DNA of 64,000 bases, taken from contig NC_061061.1 in the NCBI RefSeq assembly GCF_021917145.1, forward strand, positions 9,123,390 to 9,187,389, given 5' to 3'. The translations under genes and the position numbers were made by a program. Numbering within the stretch: position 1 is the first letter of the stretch; each line of letters begins with the position of its first letter. Below the pieces are notes generated by a model, which saw nothing but the letters and a program-made list of their open reading frames with translations, had not been told where the DNA came from and did no database searches. Origin of the DNA: Hypomesus transpacificus. Its lineage: Eukaryota > Chordata > Actinopteri > Osmeriformes > Osmeridae. Positions 46,308 through 60,100 of the stretch are shown here, piece by piece.

Positions 46308-46565
46308 AGGAGTGTTTCCTGTGAGAAAGAGGTCTTCCTCTTTTCCAGATGGTCAGTCACAGGTGTCATGACAGGAGTGTTTCCTGTGAGAGGGAGGTCT
46401 TCATCTCACCAGATGGTCAGTCACAGGTGTCATGACAGGAGTGCTTCCTGTGAGAAGGAGGTCTTCCTCTCTTCCAGATGGTCAGTCACAGGTGTCATAG
46501 CAGGAGTGTTTCCTGTGAGAGGGAGGTCTTCGTCTCACCAGATGGTCAGTCACAGGTGTCATGGC
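46308..46565 (+). repeat. Minisatellite, four units of about 64 bp
   Basis: The unit begins CAGGAGTGTTTCCTGTGAGA and continues with GGTCTTC..CCAGATGGTCAG and TCACAGGTGTCATG. Units start near 46308, 46375, 46437 and 46501 and differ at a few positions. An open frame through the repeat is incidental. Confidence 0.85.
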
Positions 46566-47067
46566 AGACAAGTGTGTGGCAAGAGGTACTGATCTGGCTG
46601 CAGATCTAAATGTGGCGTTGATCATATAAGTTGATTATTCATGGACTGCTGTGACGTTTGGAGCACCCAGCTGAACTGACCTCCTCTTTTGTGAGTCTCT
46701 TAGCAAGAACTAAAAGGACTGAGGAAAATGACTAACCAGTTTCAATATCGATCTTAAAAATGAGTACATCAATGACAAAGGGTCTCAAGACTGAAAACTT
46801 TATTCAAAATAAGGTGGTCTTTTAAATAATGTTAAAGCTGCATGTTCTTAACATGTAAGGAATTCATAATTTATACACAGTGGCCCTTATATTTCGTTAT
46901 GAGTGGAAATAAACCCAAGAAGAACCTGGTATGGGATGTCAATATCAAAAAGGCAGAGCATGATTGATGATGCAACCAAGTAAAATGGAATCCATTAATA
47001 TTCGTTCATCCACAAACAGCGAAAGAATGTCATGGCACAACCCCAGTGAAGTTACTGGCTCCCACTC
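46566..47067. other. Intergenic DNA, downstream of MRPL32
   Basis: This would contain the MRPL32 3' UTR (minus strand). No other gene seen. Confidence 0.5.
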
Positions 47068-47966
47068 TTAGTAGAGGTTGAACCAGGAGGGGCGTTTCCT
47101 GTTCCTTTCCACTATTCTCTTTTCCTTGTCAGCTTCCCCTGGCATCTCGTTCTCATACAGGACCACTGTTTCAAGAGCTGGGCCGTTCAGGGGCTTGCCC
47201 TCCATGGTCTTGATCTGTGCCCGGATAACAGCTGTCTCCCTTCGAACCTTTTCATAGCAGAACCCGCACAGGATGTGCTTCTGTTTAAGGTGACCACACT
47301 CCTGACATGGCTCAATGTTGTTCTGGAGGTGTGTCATAGGGAGGTATGGAAAGAGAGAGAGATAAGGAATTATATACCATACATGAAATTCTGTTGTCAA
47401 GAGTTAGACATTGTGATAATCCTGATTATGTCACAGCCCTTACTTGGACTTTGGTGAGTTTTGTCTCATCTCTCCTCCTAGTCCTGTTGATTTCTATTGT
47501 GCGTCTCTTCTTGGGTGCTGCCATCCAGAACACATTGTCCAAAAAGCTGGGCTCTGTGGTCAGCTCTGTCTCCTCTCTCTCATCATCCAGGGGCTGAGGG
47601 AAGAGACTGGAACCCTGGACAACCAAAGCTGGGGCTTGGTAGAATAAAAAGTAGATAATACAATAAACTGACTTATCCTAGTTATACACAATCATTCGAC
47701 ATTGTGAACCTAAACTTACCAATGACACCAAAGTGATTTCAGGTGCACTAGCACCCTTCGATTGTGTTGTAATGGTAGCAAACAGGTTAGCTAGCTAGCT
47801 AACTAGCTCGACTAACGTTACATAAAATATGACCGTATGAAGGTTCCAACTCACCAAGTTGTCTATCAAGTCCTGTGGCTTGTGCAAGTCTGCTCTCCAA
47901 CCGTAATAAAGAGCGGCTGAGAACATTCACGAAACCAGACAAATGTATCATTTTTGAGGTGTTCAT
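47068..47966 (-). CDS. MRPL32: Mitochondrial large ribosomal subunit protein bL32m
   Basis: A structural protein of the mitochondrial 39S subunit. Three minus-strand exons: 47966-47855, about 47628 (or 47634)-47444 and 47322-47068, with either acceptor in frame, giving 183 or 185 aa (human about 188). Exon 1 encodes an N-terminal presequence rich in Arg/Leu/Ser ([20 protein letters not shown]). Exon 2 carries [20 protein letters not shown], the site region where this family is cleaved by the m-AAA protease before assembly (family knowledge). Exon 3 contains the zinc-type motif [20 protein letters not shown] with four cysteines, then VRRETAVIR. Head-to-head with PSMA2, 281 bp between start codons; the same gene pair is adjacent in human. 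All splice sites are GT-AG and all phases agree. Confidence 0.93.
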
Positions 47967-48247
47967 GCTGGTTTTCGACTCATGTCACACAACTCACGGT
48001 CATTTGGGTCTGATACGTCATAGAACTGCGACAATAACCCCTCAAAAACTGGAATAGTAGTTATAACACAATCTTAAAAATAAAAAAAAAGTATTTCCCT
48101 TCCTTTATTTTTCTCTATGTTACAAAAATATGTTAGTAGGCAATATACACAGAACATTTTGTCGTAATGCATCCAAAGCTTTTGCACTTGACGCATGAAC
48201 TGCTGCATCATCGATACGCGACGGCTAATCCCAGTGAAGGAGCAAAG
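47967..48247. promoter_or_regulatory. Likely bidirectional promoter of MRPL32 and PSMA2
   Basis: Only 281 bp separate the two divergent start codons. No TATA box is placed consistently for either gene. The sequence contains CATCATCGATACGCGACGGC close to PSMA2. Shared promoter function is inferred from spacing and from conservation of the head-to-head pair in vertebrates. Confidence 0.6.
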
Positions 48248-50276
<2,029 letters not shown>

Positions 50277-51121
50277 AACATTGCCCCTTGACATAGTTGT
50301 CTAATTAAGTGGTTTATCAGTTTTCATAAACATACCCACACACTTTTCGCAGTTTAGCAACATTTCTTTGATTTGTATTTCTCCTTTGACACTTGTTGAC
50401 CCACTACCAAATAAAATGGTGATTATGTATTCCTATTATATTTGCCTTTCTTGATGATGGATTTATTGTAAGTACTTTTGTAGGTTTCATGGTTGTTTTG
50501 ATTATTTAAATATTACGTTATTAGTCTAGTGTTCTTTATTGGTCAGTAAGAACAAGACATGGGCTATAATAATTGTCATTAATTAAATAACTGGTTGGTA
50601 TTTTCAAGTAGCTACGTCGTTGATATTTTTGCTGAAGTTAAATAATTCTCAGATTATGTGCACGACCCATTTGGTTAACCATAATGCACACTTTGCAAGG
50701 CGTGCTAAATGTAACCCGTAGCATTTCCCCCCAAATATGCCTCATATCCTTCCACTTTCCAACGCTGTTACAAAATATTCGTCCAGACCCGCGTTAAAAT
50801 ACCCTTGAGTACATAATCTATTGTTATTCAATCCAAACATGAATCGAGTCATCACCTTGATTTTGTTTTTGAAATTGTGTTTAGTCAGGCTGATGATGTA
50901 TCGGGGGGCCTATATTTCCAGTCGGATGTACACTGGACACCGTAGTTCATCTGTTCGTGACGTTTATGGCGCCAGAAATCAAGGTTTGGGAGAAGGGGTG
51001 TGTGCAAACCAGCAAACTATGTCCCTGAATTTAGGAAGACATTAAGGATTATTGAATAGTTTCATATATTGTGTATAATACTTTTATGCTTACGTGAAAG
51101 AAACATTAACAACACATTAAA
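50277..51121. other. PSMA2 3' UTR and ATAD2 upstream region
   Basis: PSMA2 polyadenylation signal at 50410. Upstream of ATAD2, about 50967-50978 reads TGGCGCCAGAAA, resembling an E2F site; ATAD2 is known as an E2F target in mammals, but the match is a single short motif. No other gene seen. Confidence 0.35.
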
Positions 51122-54100
51122 ATGGTGATGCTACGCAGCAGCAGTGGGGGCGCAGAACCAGCAACTCCGAAGAATTCTGACTTGGATATCAGCTCTGAGT
51201 TTTTGTCATTAGTTCCCGCTTCGCAGCGAAAGTCAACCAGGTTGAAAAGGGGCCTCGATGACAGCTGCAGCAGCCTAGAAAACAACACGCAAAATGTGGG
51301 TTTCTTTGTGAAAGCTAATACGTTTTTAAGAGTATTTTGCTAGGACGTTAGCTACATAGCTTACGATGTAATGACACGGAGAGCTTATAGGTTCAGCTGT
51401 GCTAGTGTTGTTGATCACTTGGCCAAGTTAGCATGCTATCTGTCTCTCGTGCATGTGTGTTTATGTAAAAACATGTACGAAGCTAAATTGATAGAGACAG
51501 CTAACCTTAGATCGATTACAAGTTTGTCACTTCAAAATATACAGCTAAGTAAGACTGCGTGTTCATGGATGTGTGGTCCACCCAAACGCACAGGGTCACT
51601 TGGTGGTAAAGGAGGAGAACGGCAGGACCCGGGGAAGCCTGCAGACCAGGGGGCAGAAAGTCAAGCATGAGGTGTCATTTGCTGAAATGAATGGCAAGAT
51701 CCCGCAGCACCCACAAGCAGAGAGCAAAACTAGCGAACATAGTACAAGGTGATTCCTGGCACATCACAGTCTCTGTTGTTAGGACCTCTTTGCAGGAAAC
51801 GGTACGAGATAGCACTGCACTGTTTTGTACTTCAATGTCAAAATTCTAACACCTCTGTCCTCAGAAGATCTCCAAGATTGCAGGGAGATGGGAAAGCATC
51901 TAGCGACAAGCAAGCAGGTAATTGGATGTAAGATGTAATGCAGCAGGTCAGTTCAACAGCAACTTGAAAGTATTTCTTTGATGTGTGGTATTTTTATTTC
52001 CTATGGTCCAATTTACAGATGAGGTTGAGGAAGAATCTACTCCTAAACGGACCCACTTTGGATTGCGTAGCAGGGACCAAGAAAGTGCTGCTGCACGACG
52101 CAGTTCCAGTATCACAAGATCCAAGAGGAACTCTAGAAATCAGTCTGTTCTTTATGACAGACTCATCACTAAGTACGACCACTGAACTCAATCCAGTAAA
52201 GCCACAAATACCCCCTTGAAAGTGAATGTAACAAAAGCTAATTTGGTTTAGGTCTCATACACAGTTTTGTTGAATAGATTCCAATGCAATTCACACTGTC
52301 TTTTCAGCCCTTCTGAGTTACACCAGCCTACATCTTTATTGTCAGGCTGTTATGTTTCAGTTCAAAGAATATTTGACAAGTTAAGTTTATTTTTGTTCTC
52401 CTCCACAGTACAGCTGAGGCTGTGTTGCAGAAAATGGACGACATGCAGAAAATGCGACGCCGGTTAAGAAGCAGGGACACTCAAGAGGAGGTAAGGTCCT
52501 GGTTTACACAAACACACACACACAAAGGGCCCTATCTTGCATCCAGCGTAATTGACTTTGTCAACGACGCAAGTATGATTTTTAGTTTGCACTCGACGCA
52601 AAGAGGACTGTTCCCTCCACATACGCACGTTGGTTAATTAGAGAGTGACTTTGTGCTCCCGGGGGCGGTTCAGCGAAAAGAGGAGGCGTGTTCCGGCGCA
52701 AACGTTCCCTGGTGCTATTTTGCAGTTTCAGAAAAACAATTCCGCCACTGACCAGGAAAAACGTAGTCTAAAGTCAATGGCGCGTTATTCAGATGGTATT
52801 TTAAGGGCGCAAGCTTGGACCGTGCGCACTGCTGGTGAGGCCAGGGTCTTCATGCGAAGCTACGTTTCATTGTTTTGATTTATGGCGTGTTACATTTCTT
52901 CAATGATTATAAAAAGATTTTCATTCGAATCTCTGTATGCAAACTTGATTTGTGGCAATTTCCTCCCACGCCTGTTAAACCAAAGCTAATTTGGGTTGGT
53001 TTCTTCTCCCATCTCCATCAGGATCAGAATTCGGTTTATTCGCATGTAGCTTATGTTACAAAAAACCACAGAATTTACTGTGGCAGTAAGGCGCAAACAA
53101 TTAACTTATACGGGTCTTAAATTAAGTAAAAAAGTAGTAGTTAAACTAATTCTAAGAACTAAACAATTTAAAAAATAACAATTTAAAAAATAAAATAGAT
53201 ATAAGAATACGAATTAGAATGAGCAGCATGAGCAGGCAATTTAGTGCAATGAGAACTGCTCTGCCCTTCCCATACAATGTCACTTCTCTCTGTTACGGCC
53301 CTGACTAGAACATTGGTCTCCTGGCGTGCGCCTGGCAAATCCGCCGTGGAACAAGCGCTGCTCTTAAAGGGAATGTGAGATGATGCTCTGATTGGTTTAT
53401 TGCACGTTACGCCCGAACCACACCCATTAGTGATGTAGCGACTTTGGACCAACCCATTTTAGATTTGCGCCAGGCGCAAAAGTCATTTATCCCGCCGGCA
53501 AAATAGCAACCCCGCCGGAGTCCCGCCCACAAAGTTACTTGCGCTGTGCGTTTTTATACTGCTTTTCAGATCCTTAAAGTGGAACTGAACTGATTTATGA
53601 AGTAAGGCTCATTTTTATTAAAATAAGATCACAAAACTTTATCAAACAACCAAAAGAGCTAAATGTTCCATTTGTAAATAAAAACGTTTTCAACTTTACT
53701 ACTTAATTACAGGGCTTTGAATCGTCATGTCTGTGACGTCACGAGAATGGTTAGGTACTGTGACTGATAGCTAGCAGCTATCAAGATTAACATTGACAAC
53801 ACAGAGGTAGAAATGGCTTCAAGCGAACCAGCTAAAAAACGATGCAAAGGGGGGTGTTATTGTATAGCCCCAGGTTGTACAAACAAATTTTACAGGATAG
53901 AAGGCATTCACTATCATGTACTACCCCTCAAGCGGCAACCGGTTTTACGTAAGAATGGCTTGTAGCTATGAAGTGCCAAAGCCAGTTTACATTTACATTT
54001 ATTCATTTACATTTATTCATCAGTTGCCCCCAGATTCAGAGTTTGCAGTGATCACTTTACAGAAGTGTATTATATTTATGAACCTGTTACACAGGCTACA

Positions 54101-57100
54101 CACACTGGCGTTTTTGACATAGCTAGCTCTACCTCCTAAATTCACAGAGATGATCGTAGCCTAATATTTAACACACAAAGCTAGCTCCGTAACGTTAGCT
54201 ACATACACTGTAGTTTGTTATGTTTAACCTAGCGAACAAGTTATCAACTCGACCAGTGAGCATGTTTCACACAACTTTAAGGTAACAGTACTAGTAGCTG
54301 AAGCTTACCAGCTATTTATAGGGATCCAAACTTTCAAGTTTAAGTATTTTATTGTCAGATGCACAGAACAACACAGGGTCAGACCAAGCACGAAAATTCT
54401 TAGGACAAGACAACGCAAGGCTACCTGGCATAACATGACATATAAGCAATCAGATCATAGGTTACACTTATGATATGCTAACATATGTAATATACTAAAC
54501 CTCCTAAATATACAAAATAATAAACAAAACAGTATACTAAACCGATGATACAAATATTATCCTATGATGACCTCATAACCTATACTGACCTAACCGAACA
54601 TCTTTCAGGGAAAGCATGGCCACCTCAAAGATCTTTCTCTTCACATAGCATGGGGAAGAGCCTGTGCTCAATGATGCACGATAATTTTGGGGGACCACCA
54701 ACACCCAGGTCATGCAGGTCTGCCTTTATGATCAGATCGATGTCTCTGTTGGCATTGTCGTGCAGTTATGACAAGTAGCCTACCAGTTACTTGTCAAGTA
54801 GCCTACACCACTCTTGTTGAACTGTGTCAGTGTTCAACCTGTCAGTGTCAACTATATTTATATCTTCAGACAAAACCACATCTTCTATATCGTATAACAA
54901 CTGCGGGAACATAATTACGTATTGGTTTGAAAGCATACGCCATGGAATGAACAGGGATAGGTATGATGGGTCGATTTTCTTACATTTTTTATGTAGTTTG
55001 GCAGGTTAAAATTTAGTGCAACCATTCTCGTGACGTCAGCTGTATACGTCATTTAAACATGGTGGCGCCCTGTTTTTTTTTAAGTACATAATTTACACAC
55101 TAGAGATATCAATTATTTCTATAATATGGCATACAGTTGTATGTTATATTTTTTCACATGACTAAATGTATATACTATTATAATATCACTGTGTCTAATC
55201 GCGATTCAGTTCTACTTTGAAATAGGGCCCAAAGCCTGTCAGAGGGTTACCGAACAAAATTTGGATGGACACAGGTTAAAAGGTTAGACATTGCTGTTGT
55301 AGAGGAACATTATAAAATGATGACTTTTTTTGTATTTATTCTTGTAGCTGGGGATGTACACAAGGGCCAAGAGAAAGAGGTCTTCTGAGCGGACAGATGA
55401 GGAGAATGAAAACACTCAGAAGAAGGAGAACGGAGGTAAGTTTCAGTTTGAGCTTTTTAACTTTCATCTACTGAGTTTGATTAGTCTTCTTGCTCTAAAT
55501 CTTCTTTGTTCAGCCACAGATTACAGTGAGGATGAGGAGGTAGAAGAAAATGAGGAAGGCCACAACGAGGCTGATGATGATGATGATGATAATGAGGACG
55601 ATGGTGAAGATGAGGAGGGGGACAATCAGAAACGCTACGACTTCAGGCAAAGGAAAGCTGTGGTTCGCTACCAGGTTCCACAGGACGGTTCGTGCAAAGC
55701 TTGTATTGCCTGCATTTGTCACTTCATCAATGTATTATTGATAATCAACACACAAAATGTAGAACTGAATAATGAGGAACGCTCTACCTCCTAGAATAAT
55801 ATGTTACAGACAAAAATATATATATTTAAATTTATGTAGTTTCCTTTCATGTTGTTATTGTAATAGAACCATCAATTGTAATATCTCTTAAGGAAAACAA
55901 ATACAAATCTAATAATCCCCCCTTGCCTCTCCATCGCCAGAGCCCAGGAAACCGCCCATGTACTTCAAGGGTCACTCGTCCCCCGCCAGGACAAGGAGGC
56001 GGTTCAGGTTCAGCACCTCCGGGCCAAGGAGCCCCTACAACAGAAGGAGGAGCAGCAGGTATGTCAGCTGCAGCACCACACACACTACATACACCCTGAA
56101 TACTGGAGGCATAGACCAGACCTCATATCTTTCACACATACACGGACACACTAGGCCTAGATCAGGCTGCCCGAATGCAGACTAAGGATCGATCAAGGTC
56201 TAAGGATACCTATAAATGGACAATGTCACAATGTGTTTTGAAGGCTGACAAGAGTACAACGTGTTCAGGAGAGGTCAATCTTTTATATTTATGTTGAATG
56301 CAGTAGAAAACCCTTGCAATCTTCTTTTCTTAATGTGCCTTTTCTTGATGTGAATCCTTCGGAGTGGGTCCGTTAGGTAAGCTGTTGGACCATTCTTTAG
56401 CTGTTATTAGGACCTCCATAATGGGATAGGCACTGTGGTAGGTAGGCTGCACGGAGTGGGGTACTGTGTGTCCATGGGGTTTAAGGCCATCGAGTTGTCG
56501 TAGGAAGTGGGTCCATCTTTTGTGACTAGTCGTTCCTAGCATGACTCTGTGACTTTGCCCTGATCCCAGTGAAACTGACAAATAGACTGATGTGCTTCTC
56601 GGCCCGTAGAAGACGACATGCCATCCACAGCAGCGACTCCACGTCTTCTTCTGCCTCTTCCTCCTCCTCGGATGAGGAGAAGTTCCACAGGAAAAGGAGC
56701 AAGAACAGAAACAGACCGATCAACAGGTGAAACGGTGATCGCTGCTTGGCCGGTTTCACCACAGGCATAACAAGCACAGTGCTATCTATCACTAAGATTC
56801 CTAATTCCACAGTGCTCCTGTAGTTAGTCTGGATGATGTTTCTTTTCCAATTGTGCGGTACTCATTCCTCCGCTGCATCCCAGGTGCCTGCCCATGAATT
56901 TGGTGAAGGAGGATCTGTTGGGAATCCACAAGGACAGGATGAAGATCGGCGCTAGTCTGGCCGACGTCGACCCCATGCAAATCGACCAGACTGTGAGTTT
57001 GATTTCTTCCTGGTGGGAATTCATTCCATCAGTTCAGTAACTTCCTGGACCACTTTGATTCAAAATGTTTCTAGATAGACTTAAGCCAATTCCCTATGTG

Positions 57101-60100
57101 GATTTTTCCAGGTGCGTTTTGACAGCATCGGGGGTCTGACCACGCACATTTCGGCCCTGAAGGAAATGGTGGTCTTTCCTCTGCTCTACCCCGAGGTGTT
57201 CGAGAGGTTCAAAATCCAACCACCTAGGTAAAGAAACAATGGATGAACCAGGATAGAATTATGCTGTGAATTTAAAGCTGCGTTCAAAAGCTGAAACTTG
57301 GATTGGAACTCTTAATGATTTGCTCATATGTTTAGGTATACAAATAGGTTGCTTATGGTGTGCGTGTTTTTCCTCCTCCCCTCAGGGGCTGTCTGTTTTA
57401 CGGCCCACCGGGGACAGGGAAGACCCTGGTGGCGCGAGCGCTGTCTAACGAGTGCAGCCAGGGGGATAAGAAGGTGGCCTTTTTCATGAGGAAGGGAGCC
57501 GACTGTCTCAGCAAGTGGGTGGGAGAGTCTGAGCGCCAGCTACGACTGCTCTTCGACCAGGTGAGGACCTCCCCTTGTTAGAAACTGTAAATGGCAGCTC
57601 GGATCTAAGAATGATTCGAGAGACCGCAGATAGTGCGGCTAGTTAGATCAACACTTAGCACTTTGAGCTGCAATTCTTGTATGAAAAGTGCTATATAAAT
57701 AAAGACTTACTTACTTACTCACTCCCCGGCAGCAGCACCGCCAGGAAACCTCCATGACGAACAAATCCCCTGGGGAGGGGGGGGGTCTGGGTGCTGGGGA
57801 GATGGGCAAGTGTGTACGTACTAATCAATTTTGCTGCTCCATTCCCTAGGCTTATCAGATGCGGCCAGCCATCATATTCTTCGATGAGATAGATGGCTTG
57901 GCTCCGGTCAGGTCCAGCAGGCAGGATCAGATACACAGGTGAGGTCACACACGAGTGAAGACATCATGCATCTGCTGTCAGCTGCCCCAAGGTGCCCCAT
58001 ATCAAAGAGGGATACAAAAATATTTGTTTTGCTATTTCTTTTATGGCTTTATTGGACAGAGACAGTTACAAAGAGACAGGAAATGTATGGGAGAGAGAGA
58101 GGGAAAGGCATGCAGAAATGGCCCGAGCCGGATTTGAACCCGGGCAGCTGCGTTAGGGCCTCAGTCCATATGGTACGCACCCAACCCGGTGAGCTACCGG
58201 GGCTAAAAATAATTGAGATAAATAAGTATCGTTTTCGATAATCTGGATATAAAAAAAAAATGATTAATGATATCGGAAACCCAGGTCCATATGTGCAGAA
58301 GACCCTGTGCTGACGTAGCTGCAGCGTCCTAGCTGATGCGTGTCCCTGTGCTGTGTGGTTCACTGCAGCTCCATCGTGTCCACCCTGCTGGCCCTGATGG
58401 ATGGGCTGGACAGCCGTGGAGAGGTGGTGGTGATCGGAGCCACCAACCGGCTGGACGCCATCGACCCCGCCCTGAGGCGGCCCGGGCGCTTCGACAGGGA
58501 GTTCCTGTTCAGTCTCCCAGACAGAGAAGTAGGAAGACACACAAAGATGATTCATGATCTGTAGTTATATTTTATAGTAGGTTGTATCATTTATATATAC
58601 TGTGTATACATATGTGAGCTGTCTTGGGGGGTGGGGAGATATATATCTAACTCATGCTTCTCTGTATGGAGGCTGTCTCTGGCAAATGAATGTCACATCG
58701 AACGCCTCAGGATAACATACCATGCAGTGAAATGTCACGATGGCAGTGTAATGTTTGAATCATTTGACCTGGCCTCCGCAGGCACGTAAGGACATTTTGA
58801 AGATCCACACCAGACAGTGGGACCCTCAACCATCTGATGCTTTTCTGGAGGAACTGGCAGACAAATGTGTTGGTATGTCCAACTTTGATTTAAAAATGAC
58901 TTGCACTCAGGTCCTCATATGAGGCCTGACTTCCCAGTCTACACCTACGCAAAGAATGTCAATGGAGATTTTCCCTCAAAAGTGAATCTTCGCTCTATAC
59001 TAGATTTACTTATCTGGTAAACCATTACTGAAGTGAAACTGTTGAAGCAGTACAAGAGGGCATCCACACAGACAAGTTTCCCCCCCTTCACAACCCCCTG
59101 TCTGTCCGTCCGTCTCCTAGGATACTGCGGCGCCGACATCAAGGCGGTGTGTGGCGAGGCGGCGCTGTGCGCCCTCAGGAGGCGCTATCCTCAGATCTAC
59201 TCCTCCTCCCAGAAGCTTCTGCTCGACGTCTCCACCATCTGTATCGGCTCCCGGGACTTCCTGTCGGCTATGCGTCGGACCGTGCCCGCCTCCCAGAGGG
59301 CCGTGGCCAGTCCGGCCAAGGCGTTGACGCCGGTGGTGCAGCCGTTGATGGGCGCGGCCCTGAAGAATGTTCTGGAAGTCCTCGGAAAGCTTTTCCCCCA
59401 CGTTGAACAGGGGCTCAAGAGGAAGAAGGATTCCGGTGGGTCAAGAATGACAAAATGGAGCTGTTTCGCACCCTTTTACTACCTTGTAGTTTTGTAATGG
59501 TACAATTTTCTAGCTTTGCAAGACAACAAGGGAAAGGAAAAAAAAAACCCAATGTGAAGCATTGTGCCTATAATGTAATTTGATGGTATTCTACATCTTT
59601 GTGTCTCTGGAACAGGTGTTCCTGGAGGTGTGTTTGAAGATGATCTGATGTTCAGTGAGGACGAGGACTCCATCGTTAGCCCTAAGGACCTCCATCACCC
59701 TCTGCCCAGGCCAGCCAGAGAGTTCCTGAGCTTCCACAGGTGGGCCACAGTTTGACTCTTCTGTCTAGAGCTCTCATATGACTCTTCTGTCTAGAGCTCT
59801 CATATGTCTGTTGGAAAGTACCAAGCTATCAACTATCCATTTGCTCGGTATAGTAATCACATGTGCTAACATCTCTTGTCTCCCTCTCTCACTTTCTCTC
59901 CCTGCATCTCTCCCTCCCTGCATCTGTCCAGGAGTGTGTTGAGCCAGCCCACCTCCTACCGCCCACGGCTGCTGCTGTCAGGTCGCCCCGGGTCGGGTCA
60001 GAGCGCCCACCTGGCCCCGGCCGTGCTCCACGCCCTGGAGAAGTTCAGCGTGTACACCCTGGACGTGGCCGTGCTGCTGGGGGTCAGCTCAACCAGCCCC

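Larger units (their letters stand above)
52527..55231. mobile_element. MITE-type repeat in ATAD2 intron 5, split by a Kolobok-like insertion
   Basis: The ends GGGCCCTATCTTGCA and, inverted, GGGCCCTATTTCAA bound the block, with AAA adjacent on both sides. The interior has many GGCGCAA/TTGCGCC words. A Kolobok-like element inserted a few bases from its right end. An embedded LINE-tail-like piece (GATCAGAATTCGGTTTATTC) is near 53020. Confidence 0.6.

Noticed and set aside
46308-46565. CRISPR-like array
   Set aside because: Four imperfect head-to-tail 64-bp units without distinct spacers in a vertebrate genome; an ordinary minisatellite.
58020-58203. Possible functional tRNA gene
   Set aside because: A and B boxes are present but the cloverleaf continues into a SINE body; no complete acceptor stem.
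58049-58555. 168-codon minus-strand frame in ATAD2
   Set aside because: Crosses exon 14 antisense and the intronic SINE; no independent support.
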